46,825 nt of DNA from an uncultured SAR86 cluster bacterium. Lineage in GTDB: Bacteria > Pseudomonadota > Gammaproteobacteria > Magnimaribacterales > AG-339-G14. Below the pieces are notes generated by a model. That model did no database searches and was not told the DNA's origin. It saw only the letters and a program-made list of their open reading frames with translations. This document shows, piece by piece, positions 32,049-40,122 of the stretch (within the stretch, counting starts at the first letter, position 1; the number at the start of each line of letters is the position of its first letter). The stretch spans positions 1 to 46,825 of the forward strand of contig CACIUX010000009.1 in assembly GCA_902589965.1 (NCBI GenBank), in the 5' to 3' direction. Position numbers and translations under genes: made by a program.

Positions 32049-33065
32049 ATGGCAATTTTAGGAATTGAAACCTCATGCGATGAAACGGCAATAGCGGTCA
32101 TTGATAGCCCAAATAAGAAAGTTCTTTGCGAGGCATTATTTAGTCAAATAGATCTGCATAATCTATACGGTGGAGTTGTCCCTGAATTAGCGGCTAGGGA
32201 TCACATTTCAAGGTTAGTTCCACTGATTAAGAATGAGTTTGAAAAAAACGACTTATCTTTTGAGATTCTTGATGCGATTGCAGTATCTAAAGGACCTGGG
32301 TTAAGAGGACCGCTGTTGGTTGGAAATACCATTGCAAATTCCATTGCTTATGCACTGAAAATTCCAGTGATAAACGTCCATCATATGGAAGCGCATCTTT
32401 TGATGCCTTTGCTTGATGCCAACCCACCAAGCATGCCATTTGTTTCTCTTCTAGTTTCAGGAGGCCATACATTAATTGTTAAAGTGGATGAAGGAGGGAG
32501 ATATACAATCATGGGAGAGACCAAAGATGATGCCTTAGGAGAAGCCTTTGATAAAACAGCTAAATTACTTAATTTGGGCTACCCTGGGGGACCTGAAATT
32601 GAAAAGCTAGCGAAGCTTTCCCAAATTGATAGATTTAGATTTCCTCGACCTATGATTAACTCTGATTGTCTAAATTTAAGCTTCAGCGGATTAAAAACAG
32701 CAGTTTTATACGCTGTCCAAAAATTAGATGCTCTTTCAGATGAAGATAAAATTGAAATATCAAATAGTTTCCAAAATGCTGCGGTAGACTGCATCGTAAG
32801 CAAAGTATTAAAAGCCTCTATTCAAGAAAATATTTCTGATTTAGTAGTTTCTGGAGGTGTGGCAGCTAATGAATTTTTAAGGTGTTCGTTAGCAGATGCA
32901 ATGCCATCAAATGTGAAGTTACATTTTCCTGATCTGAAGCACTGCACCGATAACGGTTTAATGGTCGCTCATGCCGGCCTAATGAAGATAGAAAATTCTG
33001 AAAAAAACTATAACATTGAAGCAAGAGCAAGATGGTCTTTAGAAGAGAATAACAATGCAAGATAA
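32049..33065 (+). CDS. tsaD: tRNA N6-threonylcarbamoyladenosine transferase TsaD
   Basis: A 338-residue ASKHA-fold enzyme that transfers the threonylcarbamoyl group to A37 of ANN-decoding tRNAs, working with TsaB, TsaC and TsaE. It starts MAILGIETSCDETAIAV and has the metal site NVHHMEAHLLMPL (HxxxH), SGGHTLIV, the GEAFDKTAKLL block and a late metal ligand in DNGLMVAHAG. Length is normal. Its 3' end overlaps folB by 11 bp, suggesting coupling. Confidence 0.96.
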   Translation: MAILGIETSCDETAIAVIDSPNKKVLCEALFSQIDLHNLYGGVVPELAARDHISRLVPLIKNEFEKNDLSFEILDAIAVSKGPGLRGPLLVGNTIANSIAYALKIPVINVHHMEAHLLMPLLDANPPSMPFVSLLVSGGHTLIVKVDEGGRYTIMGETKDDALGEAFDKTAKLLNLGYPGGPEIEKLAKLSQIDRFRFPRPMINSDCLNLSFSGLKTAVLYAVQKLDALSDEDKIEISNSFQNAAVDCIVSKVLKASIQENISDLVVSGGVAANEFLRCSLADAMPSNVKLHFPDLKHCTDNGLMVAHAGLMKIENSEKNYNIEARARWSLEENNNAR

Positions 33066-33408
33066 AGTATTCATTGAGGACCTGGAAGTTGAAACAATCA
33101 TTGGAATTTTTGGCTGGGAAAGAAAGGTCAAACAGATAGTTAAAATATCTCTGGAAATGGATTTTAATATTAGTGAAGCTGCGAAAACAGATAATATTGA
33201 TCAAGCTCTCGACTACAAGTCCATAGGAAAAGACATCTCGAGCTTTGTTAGAAAATCAAGCTTTCAATTGGTAGAAACAATGGCTGATAAAATTGCAAAA
33301 AGGGTTCTTAAAAACAAATCTATTGAAAAGGTTGAGGTTAAAGTGGAAAAACCCGGCGCGTTGCGAGGATCAAAGTCAGTCGGAATAAAAATAGTTAGAA
33401 AAAATTAA
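33055..33408 (+). CDS. folB: Dihydroneopterin aldolase FolB
   Basis: A 117-residue enzyme of folate synthesis that cleaves or epimerises 7,8-dihydroneopterin. Motifs: DLEVETIIGIFGWERKVKQIV near the N-terminus (Glu and GIxxWER are conserved), ALDYKSIGKDI, and VKVEKPGALRGSKSVGI, which contains the catalytic lysine region. It overlaps tsaD and shares one base with folK (TAATG), so tsaD-folB-folK is translated as a unit. Confidence 0.94.
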   Translation: MQDKVFIEDLEVETIIGIFGWERKVKQIVKISLEMDFNISEAAKTDNIDQALDYKSIGKDISSFVRKSSFQLVETMADKIAKRVLKNKSIEKVEVKVEKPGALRGSKSVGIKIVRKN

Positions 33409-33884
33409 TGTCTCTCGTGTTCTTCAGTCTTGGCAGCAATATCGAGCCATCAAAAAATTTATCTGATGCAAGAATTGAACTAAGTAAATATTTTTCCTTA
33501 AAAAAATTCTCTAGTACTTATCAGTCTCCATCAGCAGGATTTGATGGAGCAGATTTTTTAAACGAAGTTCTTTGTTTTGAGACTGATTTAGAGGTAAGCG
33601 AAGTTCTAAAAATAACCAAAAATATAGAAAAGAACATGGGTAGAGAAAAAACATCAAAGAAATACTCTGATCGAAACATAGATATTGATTTGATCCTTTA
33701 TGATTCTTTTGTGGGAGAGGTTGAATCTACAAAATTACCTCACTCAGATATTGAGAATTACAACTTCGTTCTTATTCCGTTAAAAGAAATTGCCGGTGAA
33801 ATGATTCACCCTTCTTTAGGAATTTCTATGAAGGATTTAGCTGAACAAAAAAAATTTACCAATAAATTATTGAAGCTTGATTAA
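33408..33884 (+). CDS. folK: HPPK, 6-hydroxymethyldihydropterin pyrophosphokinase FolK
   Basis: A 158-residue kinase transferring pyrophosphate from ATP to 6-hydroxymethyl-7,8-dihydropterin. SLGSNIEPSKNL at the N-terminus and the signature DRNIDIDLILYD (Mg-binding aspartates) are intact; LPHSDIENYNFVLIPLKEIAG follows as usual. It works directly after FolB in the folate route. Its TAA stop lies in a TTAA shared with the convergent transporter gene's stop. Confidence 0.94.
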   Translation: MSLVFFSLGSNIEPSKNLSDARIELSKYFSLKKFSSTYQSPSAGFDGADFLNEVLCFETDLEVSEVLKITKNIEKNMGREKTSKKYSDRNIDIDLILYDSFVGEVESTKLPHSDIENYNFVLIPLKEIAGEMIHPSLGISMKDLAEQKKFTNKLLKLD

Positions 33885-35452
33885 ATTTCTTCTCCCAGAG
33901 ATCTGGCTTTTTCATAGATTTCAGACTCATCATTTTTAAGATATTTACAAGCAACAGCAAGCAACCCAAAAGGCAAAACAAGAACCACAAGCGTTAAGGT
34001 CATAGCATTTTTCAGTGCTGGGCCAGGAAGAAGTCCTGTATTAATGTAAATATCACTGACCATTCCAGTTAAATAAGGCCCAAGAGCTAATCCAATCATG
34101 CTCAACATTAATATAAAAAATGCGCTTGCAACCGCTCTCAACCTAGGAAGAACTAATTCTGTAACAGTTGAAGCTGCACAACCTAACCATGCAGTAGAGG
34201 CAATGTGATAAACGAATTTCCAAGTAAATGAAACAACTAAATTTTCTGAATGAATAAAACCTATAGCAGTAACACCAGTTAATACAGCCGAGGCCATTAT
34301 TAAATAAAGCTTTCCATTAACATAGGTCTCCCTGAGTTTATCGCCAAGGATACCTCCACAAATAACCCCAATCATTGAACCAAATACAGTAATCAAGCCA
34401 TAAATAATTCCAACTTCAGTAGCAGTCATTGAAAAATTTCTTATGTAAAAAGATGGTCCAAAAGCACCCAAGGCATAGGTTACAAACGTTATGAAAGGAA
34501 AGGAGAGAAGACCCAGCAAGAGAGCTTTACTTTTGAATATCAATAAAAATGCAACCGGATCTCTATTTTTTAAGCCGTGTATCCAATTACAAATTACGTA
34601 AACACCGATTCCAAAAGCAGTCCATTGTAGAAAGTCTCCAGTTAGAACGTAAAGATAATAAGAAGCGAGAAAAATTAAAACAGCAAAGATAATATTTATA
34701 AAAAGCTCTTTTTTGAAGTTATCTGATCCCAGTAAGCCAAAAGGAGTTAGGCCGACTAATTCTTTAAAAGTTTCCTTTAAAGGATTTTTTGATTCTGAGC
34801 TAATTAAACCTTCACTCAATCCTCTTGGTGGCTCTTTAATTTGCCAAGTCAAAAGAGCTAAAAGCATACCCGGTATGCCAACTGCCATAAAAGCTACTTG
34901 CCATCCTTTTAAACCAAATGGAGCTTCTGAAATAATTGGGTATGCATTATTCCAGTTATCAACGATCAGACCTCCTATGAAAATACCTATACCGGAACCT
35001 ATGTAAAGTCCGCTAGCGTATATTGAGATAACGGTTGCTCTGACCTTAGGAGAGAAATAGTCAGCTAAAAGAGAATATGCTGATGGGCTTGCACTGGATT
35101 CTCCTATCCCGACACCAAATCTATATACAGATAAAGCCAAAAAAGATTTGGCAGTTCCTGATAAAAAAGTCATGAAACTCCAAAAAGCTAAGCCGATACT
35201 AATTAAGTTTTTACGATTCCATGTGTCAGCCAGTTTTCCCATGGGAATTCCGACAACTGAATAAAAAACAGCAAAAGCTGTTCCGTATAAGAAGCCTATA
35301 TCGCTATCCGATATACCCAGGTCAGCTTTGATATCTTCAGCAAGAATAGTAAGTATTTGCCTATCAATAAAATTGAAAACATAGACAAGCACAAGCAATA
35401 CGAGAGCAAACTTCGCACTCCTTCCGCCGACTTCTGGAATTCCTTTATTCAA
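33881..35452 (-). CDS. Spinster-type MFS transporter
   Basis: A 523-residue major facilitator. The first segment has VYVFNFIDRQILTILAEDI, the spinster-like mark in bacterial members, and the cytoplasmic motif A is GKLADTWNRKNLIS. Family proteins have 12 segments; here an extra hydrophobic insertion (about residues 245-290) interrupts the middle loop, which makes the protein longer than the usual 420-450. It is the last gene of a cluster with two MaoC-type proteins and a phosphotransferase, so it may import or export an acid, lipid or sterol-like compound handled by them. Substrate unknown. Confidence 0.8.
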   Translation of the reverse strand: MNKGIPEVGGRSAKFALVLLVLVYVFNFIDRQILTILAEDIKADLGISDSDIGFLYGTAFAVFYSVVGIPMGKLADTWNRKNLISIGLAFWSFMTFLSGTAKSFLALSVYRFGVGIGESSASPSAYSLLADYFSPKVRATVISIYASGLYIGSGIGIFIGGLIVDNWNNAYPIISEAPFGLKGWQVAFMAVGIPGMLLALLTWQIKEPPRGLSEGLISSESKNPLKETFKELVGLTPFGLLGSDNFKKELFINIIFAVLIFLASYYLYVLTGDFLQWTAFGIGVYVICNWIHGLKNRDPVAFLLIFKSKALLLGLLSFPFITFVTYALGAFGPSFYIRNFSMTATEVGIIYGLITVFGSMIGVICGGILGDKLRETYVNGKLYLIMASAVLTGVTAIGFIHSENLVVSFTWKFVYHIASTAWLGCAASTVTELVLPRLRAVASAFFILMLSMIGLALGPYLTGMVSDIYINTGLLPGPALKNAMTLTLVVLVLPFGLLAVACKYLKNDESEIYEKARSLGEEI

Positions 35453-35869
35453 TTATTTAGCCAATGCAACAGCTGATCCAGTTATGACAGTGACATCATC
35501 TTGATTAGTTGTTTCAATATTCAAATCTACGAGAGTCTCTCCATCTTCTTCTCTGATTGACATTACAGTAGCTTTGCTTGTGAGGGTGTCTCCAGGCCAG
35601 ACCTGATTTGTAAATCTAACTCCGAATTTTTTTAATGAAGCATCCCCAACATAATTGGTAAGCATTTTTCCTGTTAACCCCATTGAAAGCATTCCGTGTG
35701 CAAAAACAGATGGATAACCAACTACCTTAGTGGTAAATATTTCATCGCTATGTAAAGGGTTGTAATCACCAGAGGCACCGGCGTATTGAACTATTTGAGT
35801 TCTTTTAAGGTCTTCAACAACCACCTCAGAGTGGGTATCTCCAACATTAATTTTTGATTTATCTAACAT
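35453..35869 (-). CDS. MaoC-like hydratase, catalytic subunit
   Basis: A 138-residue single hotdog-fold protein with the MaoC active-site motif GASGDYNPLHSDE, in which Asp and His activate water, followed by VFAHGMLSMGLTGKML, the hydratase-2 helix. Such proteins hydrate or dehydrate enoyl-CoA/3-hydroxyacyl thioesters. As a single hotdog it should pair with a second; the partner is most likely the neighbouring FAS1-like protein, separated by 9 bp. This resembles heteromeric MaoC pairs of steroid side-chain and fatty-acid pathways. The substrate is unknown. Confidence 0.85.
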   Translation of the reverse strand: MLDKSKINVGDTHSEVVVEDLKRTQIVQYAGASGDYNPLHSDEIFTTKVVGYPSVFAHGMLSMGLTGKMLTNYVGDASLKKFGVRFTNQVWPGDTLTSKATVMSIREEDGETLVDLNIETTNQDDVTVITGSAVALAK

Positions 35870-35878
35870 TTGATTCCC

Positions 35879-36385
35879 CTAATTTTCTACTGGTTTTTCT
35901 GTTTGAACGCCGACTCCAATAGCCGTTACAACTAGTTCCCCATTTTGATCTCTGAATTCCGTAACTGATTCACTAAACTTCAGTTTACCGGCTCTTTTAC
36001 TATCTTTTTCCCATGTTTTACCTGGTTTTGTTTCTGGCGTGAGAATATCTCCAGGCCTAACAGGTCTATGATATTCAAAATGTTGTTCTGCGTGGAGCCC
36101 CATTGCTGCACCGCCACCATCACCGCCTGAAGAAGATCCTTCTTTTTTGGCGCCAGTTGGTTCTTTTCCTGAACCAAACCAACCCTTACCATCTATCTTT
36201 GGTCTTAAAAAGTAATCAGGATCAAACTGTGCGCTTGCTTGTGTAAAAGTTGGAGGAGCGATTATTGAACCTACATCTGAATCATTTGCATGATCTTCGT
36301 CATAGTAAATTGGATTAGGGTCTCCTATTGATCTCGCAAACATCATGATGTGACTTTTCTCAATGGGCATATCTTTTTTTGACAT
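35879..36385 (-). CDS. FAS1/MaoC N-domain-like hotdog, likely non-catalytic partner
   Basis: A 168-residue hotdog protein of the FAS1-like dehydratase/MaoC N-terminal type. The site equivalent to the MaoC motif reads SIGDPNPIYYDE: tyrosine replaces the catalytic histidine, as expected of the substrate-binding half of heteromeric hydratases. A glycine/serine-rich loop (GSSSGGDGGGAAMG, about 94-107) precedes HAEQHFEYHRPVRPGD, which is longer than usual. It is encoded 9 bp before the catalytic partner and 16 bp after the phosphotransferase gene, so the three are one operon. Confidence 0.8.
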   Translation of the reverse strand: MSKKDMPIEKSHIMMFARSIGDPNPIYYDEDHANDSDVGSIIAPPTFTQASAQFDPDYFLRPKIDGKGWFGSGKEPTGAKKEGSSSGGDGGGAAMGLHAEQHFEYHRPVRPGDILTPETKPGKTWEKDSKRAGKLKFSESVTEFRDQNGELVVTAIGVGVQTEKPVEN

Positions 36386-36401
36386 AATTTTCTCCTTTTA
36401 A

Positions 36402-37463
36402 CTAAGTTCTGTCTTTTACAAGATCCCAAGCAGATTCTGCAAGTAATCTTGCCCTCATTCCTGTCTCTTCAGCATTGACTCCAGCAGCAGTACCGTCTCT
36501 TACTCTCCCCATAATGCCTTGAGATATTCCGGCTAATTTGAATAAATTAAAAGACATATAAAGATCCCATTCTGAGTCAATGTAATAATCAACCTTGTCG
36601 GCATAGAGCTTTAGGTATTCTTTTTCAGTTGGAATTCCTAAATTCTTACATTGAGCTGCATCCGAGAGAATAGGGTTCAGTTTATATTGCAAACAGTGAT
36701 AACTGAAATCTGCCATTGGATCTCCGAGAGTTGAAAGTTCCCAATCCAATATTGAAGCCACCTGATCAGACTCATTATCAATAATGACATTTGTGAGACT
36801 AAAATCACCGTGCACTAGACACAGAGGTTTTTCGGTAGGTAAATTCTGAGGCAACCATTCCATTAAATTATTCATTGCTTCAATAGTTTCAGTCTCAGAT
36901 GCAACATATTGCTTAGACCATCTGGAAATTTGTCTGGCCACATAATTTCCAGGCCTTCCATAATCTTCAAGGCCGATATCACTAGGTTTTACATTATGTA
37001 ATTTATAGATGGTTTCACTTAAAGATTCATAGATAACACTTCTTTGTTTGTTATCTTTAGCTTCAGGAATATGAGGCTCCCAAAAAACAGTTCCTTCTAC
37101 AAAACTCATTAAGAAAAATTCTGTTCCTATTACGCTTTCATCCTCACAATGAAGATATGCAATAGGCACTGGCACGTCTGTCATATTTAGAGCTTTAATT
37201 ACTTTGTACTCTCTATCGACAGCATGAGCTGATTTCAAAAGTAGACCGGGAGGCTTTCTTCTGAGAACGTATGAATCAGTCGAAGTTTTTATAAGATATG
37301 TAGGATTTGATTGACCGCCTTTGAATTCTTCTACGGTAATTGGCCCACTGAAATTTTCCAAATGCTCAGCCAAATAATCATTCAATTTTTTGGTATCAAA
37401 CCCATGCTTTTCTGAAACTGGCATGGTGCCAGCAAATAGCTCACTAGTATTTTGATCAGTCAA
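36402..37463 (-). CDS. APH-like phosphotransferase (ACAD10/11- and LvaA-type)
   Basis: A 353-residue kinase-fold protein. Motifs: FKGGQSNPTYLI (48-58, nucleotide loop), YVLRRKPPG with Lys70, LVHGDFSLTNVIID (catalytic Asp220, Asn225) and ILDWELSTLGDPMADF (metal Asp240). The 'RRKPPG...HAVDREY' signature marks the subgroup fused to acyl-CoA dehydrogenase in ACAD10/11. Members of this subgroup, such as LvaA of the Pseudomonas levulinate pathway, phosphorylate 4-hydroxyacyl-CoAs before elimination. That role is plausible here beside MaoC hydratases, but no dehydrogenase partner is present in the window. Not an antibiotic-resistance gene by subgroup. Confidence 0.82.
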   Translation of the reverse strand: MTDQNTSELFAGTMPVSEKHGFDTKKLNDYLAEHLENFSGPITVEEFKGGQSNPTYLIKTSTDSYVLRRKPPGLLLKSAHAVDREYKVIKALNMTDVPVPIAYLHCEDESVIGTEFFLMSFVEGTVFWEPHIPEAKDNKQRSVIYESLSETIYKLHNVKPSDIGLEDYGRPGNYVARQISRWSKQYVASETETIEAMNNLMEWLPQNLPTEKPLCLVHGDFSLTNVIIDNESDQVASILDWELSTLGDPMADFSYHCLQYKLNPILSDAAQCKNLGIPTEKEYLKLYADKVDYYIDSEWDLYMSFNLFKLAGISQGIMGRVRDGTAAGVNAEETGMRARLLAESAWDLVKDRT

Positions 37464-37488
37464 TTAATTCTCCCTAATGATGTATTTT

Positions 37489-38208
37489 TTAATTTAAAGA
37501 TCTTCCGCCGTCAACCCTAATAATTTGACCGGTTATATATTTATTTTCTACTAAATGAAACACTGCAGAAGATATATCCTCTGCGCTTCCAATCCTTCCT
37601 AAAGGAATGTTCATAAGAATTTGTTCATCTGGATCAGGATTTTGCTCTGGCCAAAGGATAGCTCCTGGGGCAACTCCGTTTACCCTAATCTCTGGTGCAA
37701 GTTTCCTGGCTAATGATCTAGTTATGGTTTCTAATCCCCCTTTAGCAATTGAATAAATTGGAAACTTTTCCATTCCTCTAATTACCATTGCATCAGTGAT
37801 ATTCACTATCGACCCATAATTTTTTTTCAATTCATCTTTAAAGTTTGAGACTAAGTAATAAGGGGCTTTAACATTAGAATTTATTAAGTCATTCCAATTA
37901 GACCCTTCATTAATTTCTAGGTCATCGCTATAAAAAGTAGAAGCATTATTTACAAGTACATCTAATCGACCAAAGATATCTTTAACTTCGTTACAGAAGT
38001 TATTTATTCCATCAATATCGTTGAGGTCATATCGAATTATTTCACAACTGTTTTCTCTCTCTGTATTAAGTTGATCTTTAAGATTTTCTGCTTCTTTTTC
38101 AGAATTATTAAAATGACAAATAATATTGAAATCATTTTTATGAAAATATTCACATATCGATTTACCAATTCTTTTTGATCCTCCTGAAACAAAAATAGTT
38201 TTTTTCAT
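37489..38208 (-). CDS. SDR oxidoreductase, pteridine-reductase-like
   Basis: A 239-residue short-chain dehydrogenase. The cofactor loop is SGGSKRIGKSI with the Arg-Ile-Gly of NADPH-dependent pteridine reductases, then LVNNAS, and the active site YSIAKGG (YxxxK). The ending RKLAPEIRVNGVAPGAILWPE is strongly characteristic of pteridine reductase/FolM-like enzymes, which reduce dihydropterins or dihydrofolate. Folate genes folB and folK are about 4 kb away. It overlaps cca by 4 bp (ATGA), so it is probably co-translated with it. The precise pterin substrate is uncertain. Confidence 0.82.
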   Translation of the reverse strand: MKKTIFVSGGSKRIGKSICEYFHKNDFNIICHFNNSEKEAENLKDQLNTERENSCEIIRYDLNDIDGINNFCNEVKDIFGRLDVLVNNASTFYSDDLEINEGSNWNDLINSNVKAPYYLVSNFKDELKKNYGSIVNITDAMVIRGMEKFPIYSIAKGGLETITRSLARKLAPEIRVNGVAPGAILWPEQNPDPDEQILMNIPLGRIGSAEDISSAVFHLVENKYITGQIIRVDGGRSLN

Positions 38209-39302
38209 AAATTGGTTCTCGTTTTTCTAATTATGTTAAGTCTCAACTCTGAAAGTTTAGATTTTTTATCTTCATCTTTCATGTCTTTTAATGAGTGATT
38301 TATTTCAATCTTTGATTCCTCAAGCTTATCTGCAATATCTAACATTAATGAAGGCTCTAAAGATAAACTTGAGCCTCTTACTTTTAGTAAATCACTGCAT
38401 AGCTCCATTGCTTTTCTTGCAGAAGATGACTCTCTAAAAAAAGACATTTTGTGAAGGCTATCTAGAATTTCTAAATCAGAATTTTTCTGAGTAAATAATC
38501 GAATACATTCTTGAATCTTGTCAGATAACTTTGAAAACTTTTTTGGTATTTTTAGAAGTTCATTGGTTTTCTTTTGATCTATTGAAAGTGAATTAACAGC
38601 AGCCCATCTTTCAACATCTCCAACATACTTCTTTTTTACATGCTCTATTAGATCAATAACTTCTCTTATGTCACGTAAATTGAAAAAATAATGCAAGCAA
38701 TCAGCCTTATTTAATACACTGAAGTATTCTTCTGGATGTTCAGAAATCAACGCTTTTTGCGTTTCTATCCAAACTCTTTCAGCAGATAAAGATAAAAATT
38801 CATCCTTGCTGAACTTTGTTTGCATCAAGCTGATTGTTTCATCTGATACTTTGAATCCAAAAGATTTCAGAGTTGCAGCAAATCTTGCACACCTAAACAC
38901 TCGAAGGGGGTCTTCTGTAAAAAATTCTGAGACATGTTTAATCAATTTATTATTTATGTCTGCTACGCCAGCGTATGGATCAATAAGCTCACCGTTGTCT
39001 TTTTTAGCTATAGCATTCATTGTGAAATCTCTTCTCTTAAGATCTTCTTCGATTGTAACCGAGGGGTCAAAAATAAATTTAAATCCTTGATGACCAGGAG
39101 ATACTTTTTTTTCTTTTCTAGCTAAAGCGTATTCCTCCTTAGTTTCTGGATGGAGAAAAACCGGAAATTGACTATTTATCTTTTTAAATTTTTTAGCTAA
39201 AAGATCCTCCTCAGTTGAGCCAACAACAACCCAATCTTTTTCTTTTATTTCACGGCCAATAAGTTCATCTCTGACAGCTCCGCCAACTAAGTAAACATTC
39301 AT
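38205..39302 (-). CDS. cca: CCA-adding tRNA nucleotidyltransferase
   Basis: A 365-residue class-II nucleotidyltransferase that adds or repairs the 3' CCA of tRNAs. The N-terminal block MNVYLVGGAVRDELIG, the metal site (EKDWVVVGS), EEYALARKEKKVSPGHQGF, LKRRDFTMNAIA and TEDPLRVFRCARFAA follow E. coli Cca closely. The first metal carboxylate is Glu21 (E-K-D) where E. coli has Asp (D-R-D). It lacks the C-terminal HD phosphohydrolase domain of the 412-residue E. coli enzyme. The tRNA-Phe in this window already encodes CCA, so it may mainly serve repair. Confidence 0.95.
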   Translation of the reverse strand: MNVYLVGGAVRDELIGREIKEKDWVVVGSTEEDLLAKKFKKINSQFPVFLHPETKEEYALARKEKKVSPGHQGFKFIFDPSVTIEEDLKRRDFTMNAIAKKDNGELIDPYAGVADINNKLIKHVSEFFTEDPLRVFRCARFAATLKSFGFKVSDETISLMQTKFSKDEFLSLSAERVWIETQKALISEHPEEYFSVLNKADCLHYFFNLRDIREVIDLIEHVKKKYVGDVERWAAVNSLSIDQKKTNELLKIPKKFSKLSDKIQECIRLFTQKNSDLEILDSLHKMSFFRESSSARKAMELCSDLLKVRGSSLSLEPSLMLDIADKLEESKIEINHSLKDMKDEDKKSKLSELRLNIIRKTRTNL

Positions 39303-39306
39303 TGGG

Positions 39307-40122
39307 TCAGTTTATTTTATTTACCGAAAATTTTCTTCCATCCTCTAACCTCATTGCAGTTAATTTCTTGTTCCATACGCAACCCGTATCAAGAGCATGG
39401 ATTCTTTCTATATTTGTTTTCCCTTCCAGAGCAGCCCAATGACCAAAAAGTACTGATCTGTGTTTCTTCATAATTTTTAAATCATAAGAAAACCAAGCTT
39501 TGAAATTATCCTTAAGTTCACTTTTTTTGCCTTTGAACCTCAAGTCCATCACTTCATTTTCATCTACTGCCCTAACTCTTGTGAGCCAATCAACCCAATC
39601 TTTAAGGCTCTTTTTGTCTTTTAATAACTTAGGCGCTTTTCTGTTATGATCAAAAATCATTTTTAAGGTCTTTTTTGGATTATTTTTAATAGCTTTCCTA
39701 ATTTTTCTGTTAACTTCCGTTAATGATTTTTTTGTGGCTGATTTGGGAAAACCGGCATGAACCATAATAAATTCCTTTTTCCCAATTTTAATCTCTCTTA
39801 CAAGCGGCTGTTTTGTAAGCCACTTAGCCAATTCGTCAATATCTTGGAAATTTAACAAATCACTTAAAGTATCAAATTTATTTAGTTTTCTTACACCATA
39901 ATGAACAGCTAGAAAATGTAGATCATGATTTCCTAAAACAGTCTTTATTGCTTTGCGATTATCAAATACATGCTTTAGAACAGATAATGAAGCCGGTCCT
40001 CTATTTATCAAATCCCCTGTAAGCCAAATAAAATCTTTTTTTGAATCGAATTTAATTTTATTCAAAAGGAGTGAATACTCATCAAAGCATCCTTGGATAT
40101 CACCTATAGCATAATTAGCCAC
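39307..40122 (-). CDS. apaH: Diadenosine tetraphosphatase ApaH (symmetrical)
   Basis: A 271-residue metallophosphatase hydrolysing Ap4A to two ADP and removing Np4-caps from mRNAs. The calcineurin-type motifs are present: AIGDIQGCFDEY, LTGDLINRGPASL and VLGNHDLHFLA, with a late histidine in LFGHWAALEG. It overlaps rsmA by 8 bp and lies at the end of lptD-surA-pdxA-rsmA-apaH, the conserved order of gammaproteobacteria (apaG is missing between rsmA and apaH). Confidence 0.95.
   Translation of the reverse strand: MANYAIGDIQGCFDEYSLLLNKIKFDSKKDFIWLTGDLINRGPASLSVLKHVFDNRKAIKTVLGNHDLHFLAVHYGVRKLNKFDTLSDLLNFQDIDELAKWLTKQPLVREIKIGKKEFIMVHAGFPKSATKKSLTEVNRKIRKAIKNNPKKTLKMIFDHNRKAPKLLKDKKSLKDWVDWLTRVRAVDENEVMDLRFKGKKSELKDNFKAWFSYDLKIMKKHRSVLFGHWAALEGKTNIERIHALDTGCVWNKKLTAMRLEDGRKFSVNKIN

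Noticed and set aside
36402-37463. Aminoglycoside-resistance kinase
   Set aside because: The RRKPPG/HAVDREY signature and MaoC neighbours place it with ACAD10/11- and LvaA-type acyl-CoA kinases, not resistance enzymes.
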